A stretch of DNA of 64,000 nucleotides, taken from Uliginosibacterium sp036017065. GTDB taxonomy: Bacteria > Pseudomonadota > Gammaproteobacteria > Burkholderiales > Rhodocyclaceae. The position numbers and the translations under genes are program-made. Positions 62,832 to 64,000 of this stretch are shown in pieces. Below the pieces are notes generated by a model. The model made no database searches and was not told the DNA's origin. It was given only the letters and a program-made list of their open reading frames with translations. Location: NCBI RefSeq assembly GCF_036017065.1, contig NZ_JAYXHR010000003.1:1-64000 (forward strand), given 5' to 3'. Each line of letters begins with the position of its first letter. The stretch's first letter is position 1.

Positions 62832-62871
62832 CAAAGCAGAACGGCTTCCCGCGGGAAGCCGTTCTGCTTTG
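62832..62871. terminator. Bidirectional terminator between hemF and hemY
   Basis: A perfect 19-bp inverted repeat, CAAAGCAGAACGGCTTCCC with its complement, around a 2-nt centre. The stem ends supply CTGCTTTG on both strands. It sits between convergent genes, 60 bp after hemF and 35 bp from the hemY stop. Confidence 0.85.
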
Positions 62872-62906
62872 TCCTTTGTGGGTGAGGGCGCTGCCGGGAG
62901 TCGACC

Positions 62907-64000
62907 TCAGGCGCCGAGCTCGGCAGCCGCACGGAAATGCTGGTTGGCTTTCTCGCCACGCTCCAGCGACTCGGCCAGGCGTGCCAGCTCCAGGTGGGCG
63001 GCGCGCGATGGCGCCATCGACAGCGAGGCTTCCAGGTAGCTCTCCGCCTTGCCCCACAGCTGGGCGCGCAGGCACAGGCGGCCCAGCGTCAGCAGCAGGC
63101 CGGCGTCATCCGGGTGAGTCTTCAGCCAGCGCTCGGCGGTGGCGAGCTGGGCGCGCAGATCGGCCGACTTGCAGCGGCCATAGAGCACCGCCAGCTCGGG
63201 CTCCCAATCCTTGTCGAGCACGGACTCGATGGCCTTTGCAGCGAGCAGCTCGTCGCCGGCGCCGATGTAGAGCGGGAGCGCGCGTGCCAGGAAGCGCGGG
63301 TCCTGGCGCTCCTCCTCGGGAATGGACTGCCACAGGCGATGCAGCGCGTCGAGATCGCCGTCGGCTTCGCGCAGTTGCTCCTGCTGCGCACGGCGCAGCA
63401 AGGGCGCAGCCTGCTCGGGGGTCAGTGCGCGGTACTTGCGGAGCTGGCGGGTGATGCGCGCCACTTCTTCCCAGCGGCCGCGTCCCTGCTCCGTCTGCAG
63501 CGACAGGCGCAGGGCCGCGATGTGGCGATGGCCGCTGTTGCGCAACTGTTCGAGCAGGGTGGCGGCGACATCGAAGCGCCGGTCGTTGACCGCGTGCTCG
63601 GTCTCTACCATCAGGCGCGCCATGTGGATGTCACGGTCATGTTCGGCGGCGCGGTCCAGCCATTGCTGGCGACGCTCCGGCTCGCGCAGGGCCTGTGCGG
63701 CCTTGGCCGCCAGCAATGCCGACAGGCCGGGCGCAAAACCGCCGTCATAGGCGGCCTCGGCATGGCGATAGGCCTGGCCGTAGCGGCCTTCCAGATACAG
63801 GCGGCTGCCATCCTGCAGCGCTTCGGCCGCGGCCTGGCGGCGCCTGCGCTGGCGCCAGGCTTCCACCTGACCCGGCAGCTCGATGGTGCGGGCGATGAGG
63901 CGTAGCAGCAGGTAGAAGCCGATGAAGGCTGCGGCCGTCAGCAAGGCCAGCAGGTTCAGTGAAATCTGCACGCGATAGGGCGGCAGTACGAGCAGGGCGT
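62907..64000 (-). CDS. hemY: HemY-like inner-membrane TPR protein (5' end beyond window)
   Basis: The frame stays open to the right edge, so about 364 C-terminal residues are visible and the true start lies outside. The visible start reads LLVLPPYRVQISLNLLALLT, then a membrane helix, which is the HemY_N arrangement after the missing first segment. TPR-like helices follow (LYLEGRYGQAYRHAEAAYDG; ARLMVETEHAVNDRRFDVAA). HemY of proteobacteria is a membrane protein near hemCDX that affects haem synthesis or protoporphyrin handling; its exact role is not settled. The position beside hemF is suggestive, with hemC/hemD/hemX expected upstream. Confidence 0.88.
   Translation of the reverse strand, partial: ALLVLPPYRVQISLNLLALLTAAAFIGFYLLLRLIARTIELPGQVEAWRQRRRRQAAAEALQDGSRLYLEGRYGQAYRHAEAAYDGGFAPGLSALLAAKAAQALREPERRQQWLDRAAEHDRDIHMARLMVETEHAVNDRRFDVAATLLEQLRNSGHRHIAALRLSLQTEQGRGRWEEVARITRQLRKYRALTPEQAAPLLRRAQQEQLREADGDLDALHRLWQSIPEEERQDPRFLARALPLYIGAGDELLAAKAIESVLDKDWEPELAVLYGRCKSADLRAQLATAERWLKTHPDDAGLLLTLGRLCLRAQLWGKAESYLEASLSMAPSRAAHLELARLAESLERGEKANQHFRAAAELGA

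Overview
The window is high-GC, densely coded DNA of betaproteobacterial character. The order rubredoxin / pilG-pilH-pilI-pilJ-chpA, beside thiD-thiE-hemL, and the run dusB-fis-purH-purD-hemF with hemY next door resemble what I recall from Rhodocyclales (Azoarcus/Thauera/Zoogloea-like genomes). That placement is inference from gene content and order; no rRNA or tRNA gene was seen.

Layout. 0-1.7 kb: the 3' end of a ferric-iron ABC binding protein, convergent with an FTR1-like iron permease, then a small unknown gene. 1.9-10.9 kb: one 9-kb gene for an NdvB/ChvB-type cyclic beta-1,2-glucan synthase on the minus strand. 11.0-16.4 kb: a block of small stress and envelope proteins (phasin-like, BON lipoprotein, GlsB/YeaQ, a one-TM peptide, CsbD, YqjD/DUF883, a Cys-rich periplasmic protein, a 44-aa basic microprotein) around two tandem Crp/Fnr-type regulators. 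16.6-23.9 kb: an RND efflux operon (adaptor, pump, outer-membrane factor) followed co-directionally by two TetR regulators, with a clear palindromic operator over the promoter. 23.9-27.7 kb: host-attachment-family protein, MtfA peptidase and RelA; a 12-bp tandem repeat lies between the divergent mtfA and relA. 27.9-28.1 kb: an apparently non-coding, strongly structured transcript candidate with its own promoter and a textbook terminator.

28.3-40.6 kb: a ROK regulator, then an accessory catabolic cluster. A GntR/FCD regulator, amidase, PuuE-like deacetylase and NTF2-like protein run leftward. A branched-chain-amino-acid-type ABC transporter (binding protein, LivH-like permease and a rare LivM-LivG-LivF triple fusion), HpxZ and an HpxW-like Ntn-amidohydrolase run rightward. 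The hpxW/hpxZ homologues point to an amide or ureide substrate such as oxalurate/oxamate. Similar TTGT-NN-ACAA palindromes near the GntR gene and in the divergent promoter region suggest one regulon. 40.9-43.4 kb: a YtrA-type GntR regulator with an ABC ATPase and permease, with an operator over its promoter.

43.4-46.7 kb: an unknown protein, hemL, thiE and thiD. 46.8-57.3 kb: rubredoxin and the complete Pil-Chp chemosensory system (PilG, PilH, PilI, PilJ, 2112-aa ChpA) that controls type IV pili. 57.4-64 kb: dusB-fis, purH, purD and hemF, then a bidirectional terminator and a hemY gene running off the right edge.

The most interesting items are the six-hairpin RNA candidate at 27.9-28.1 kb, the operator-linked amide/ureide cluster with its triple-fused ABC protein (whose first ATPase lacks a normal signature motif), and the stress-protein block with its paired Crp-like regulators.
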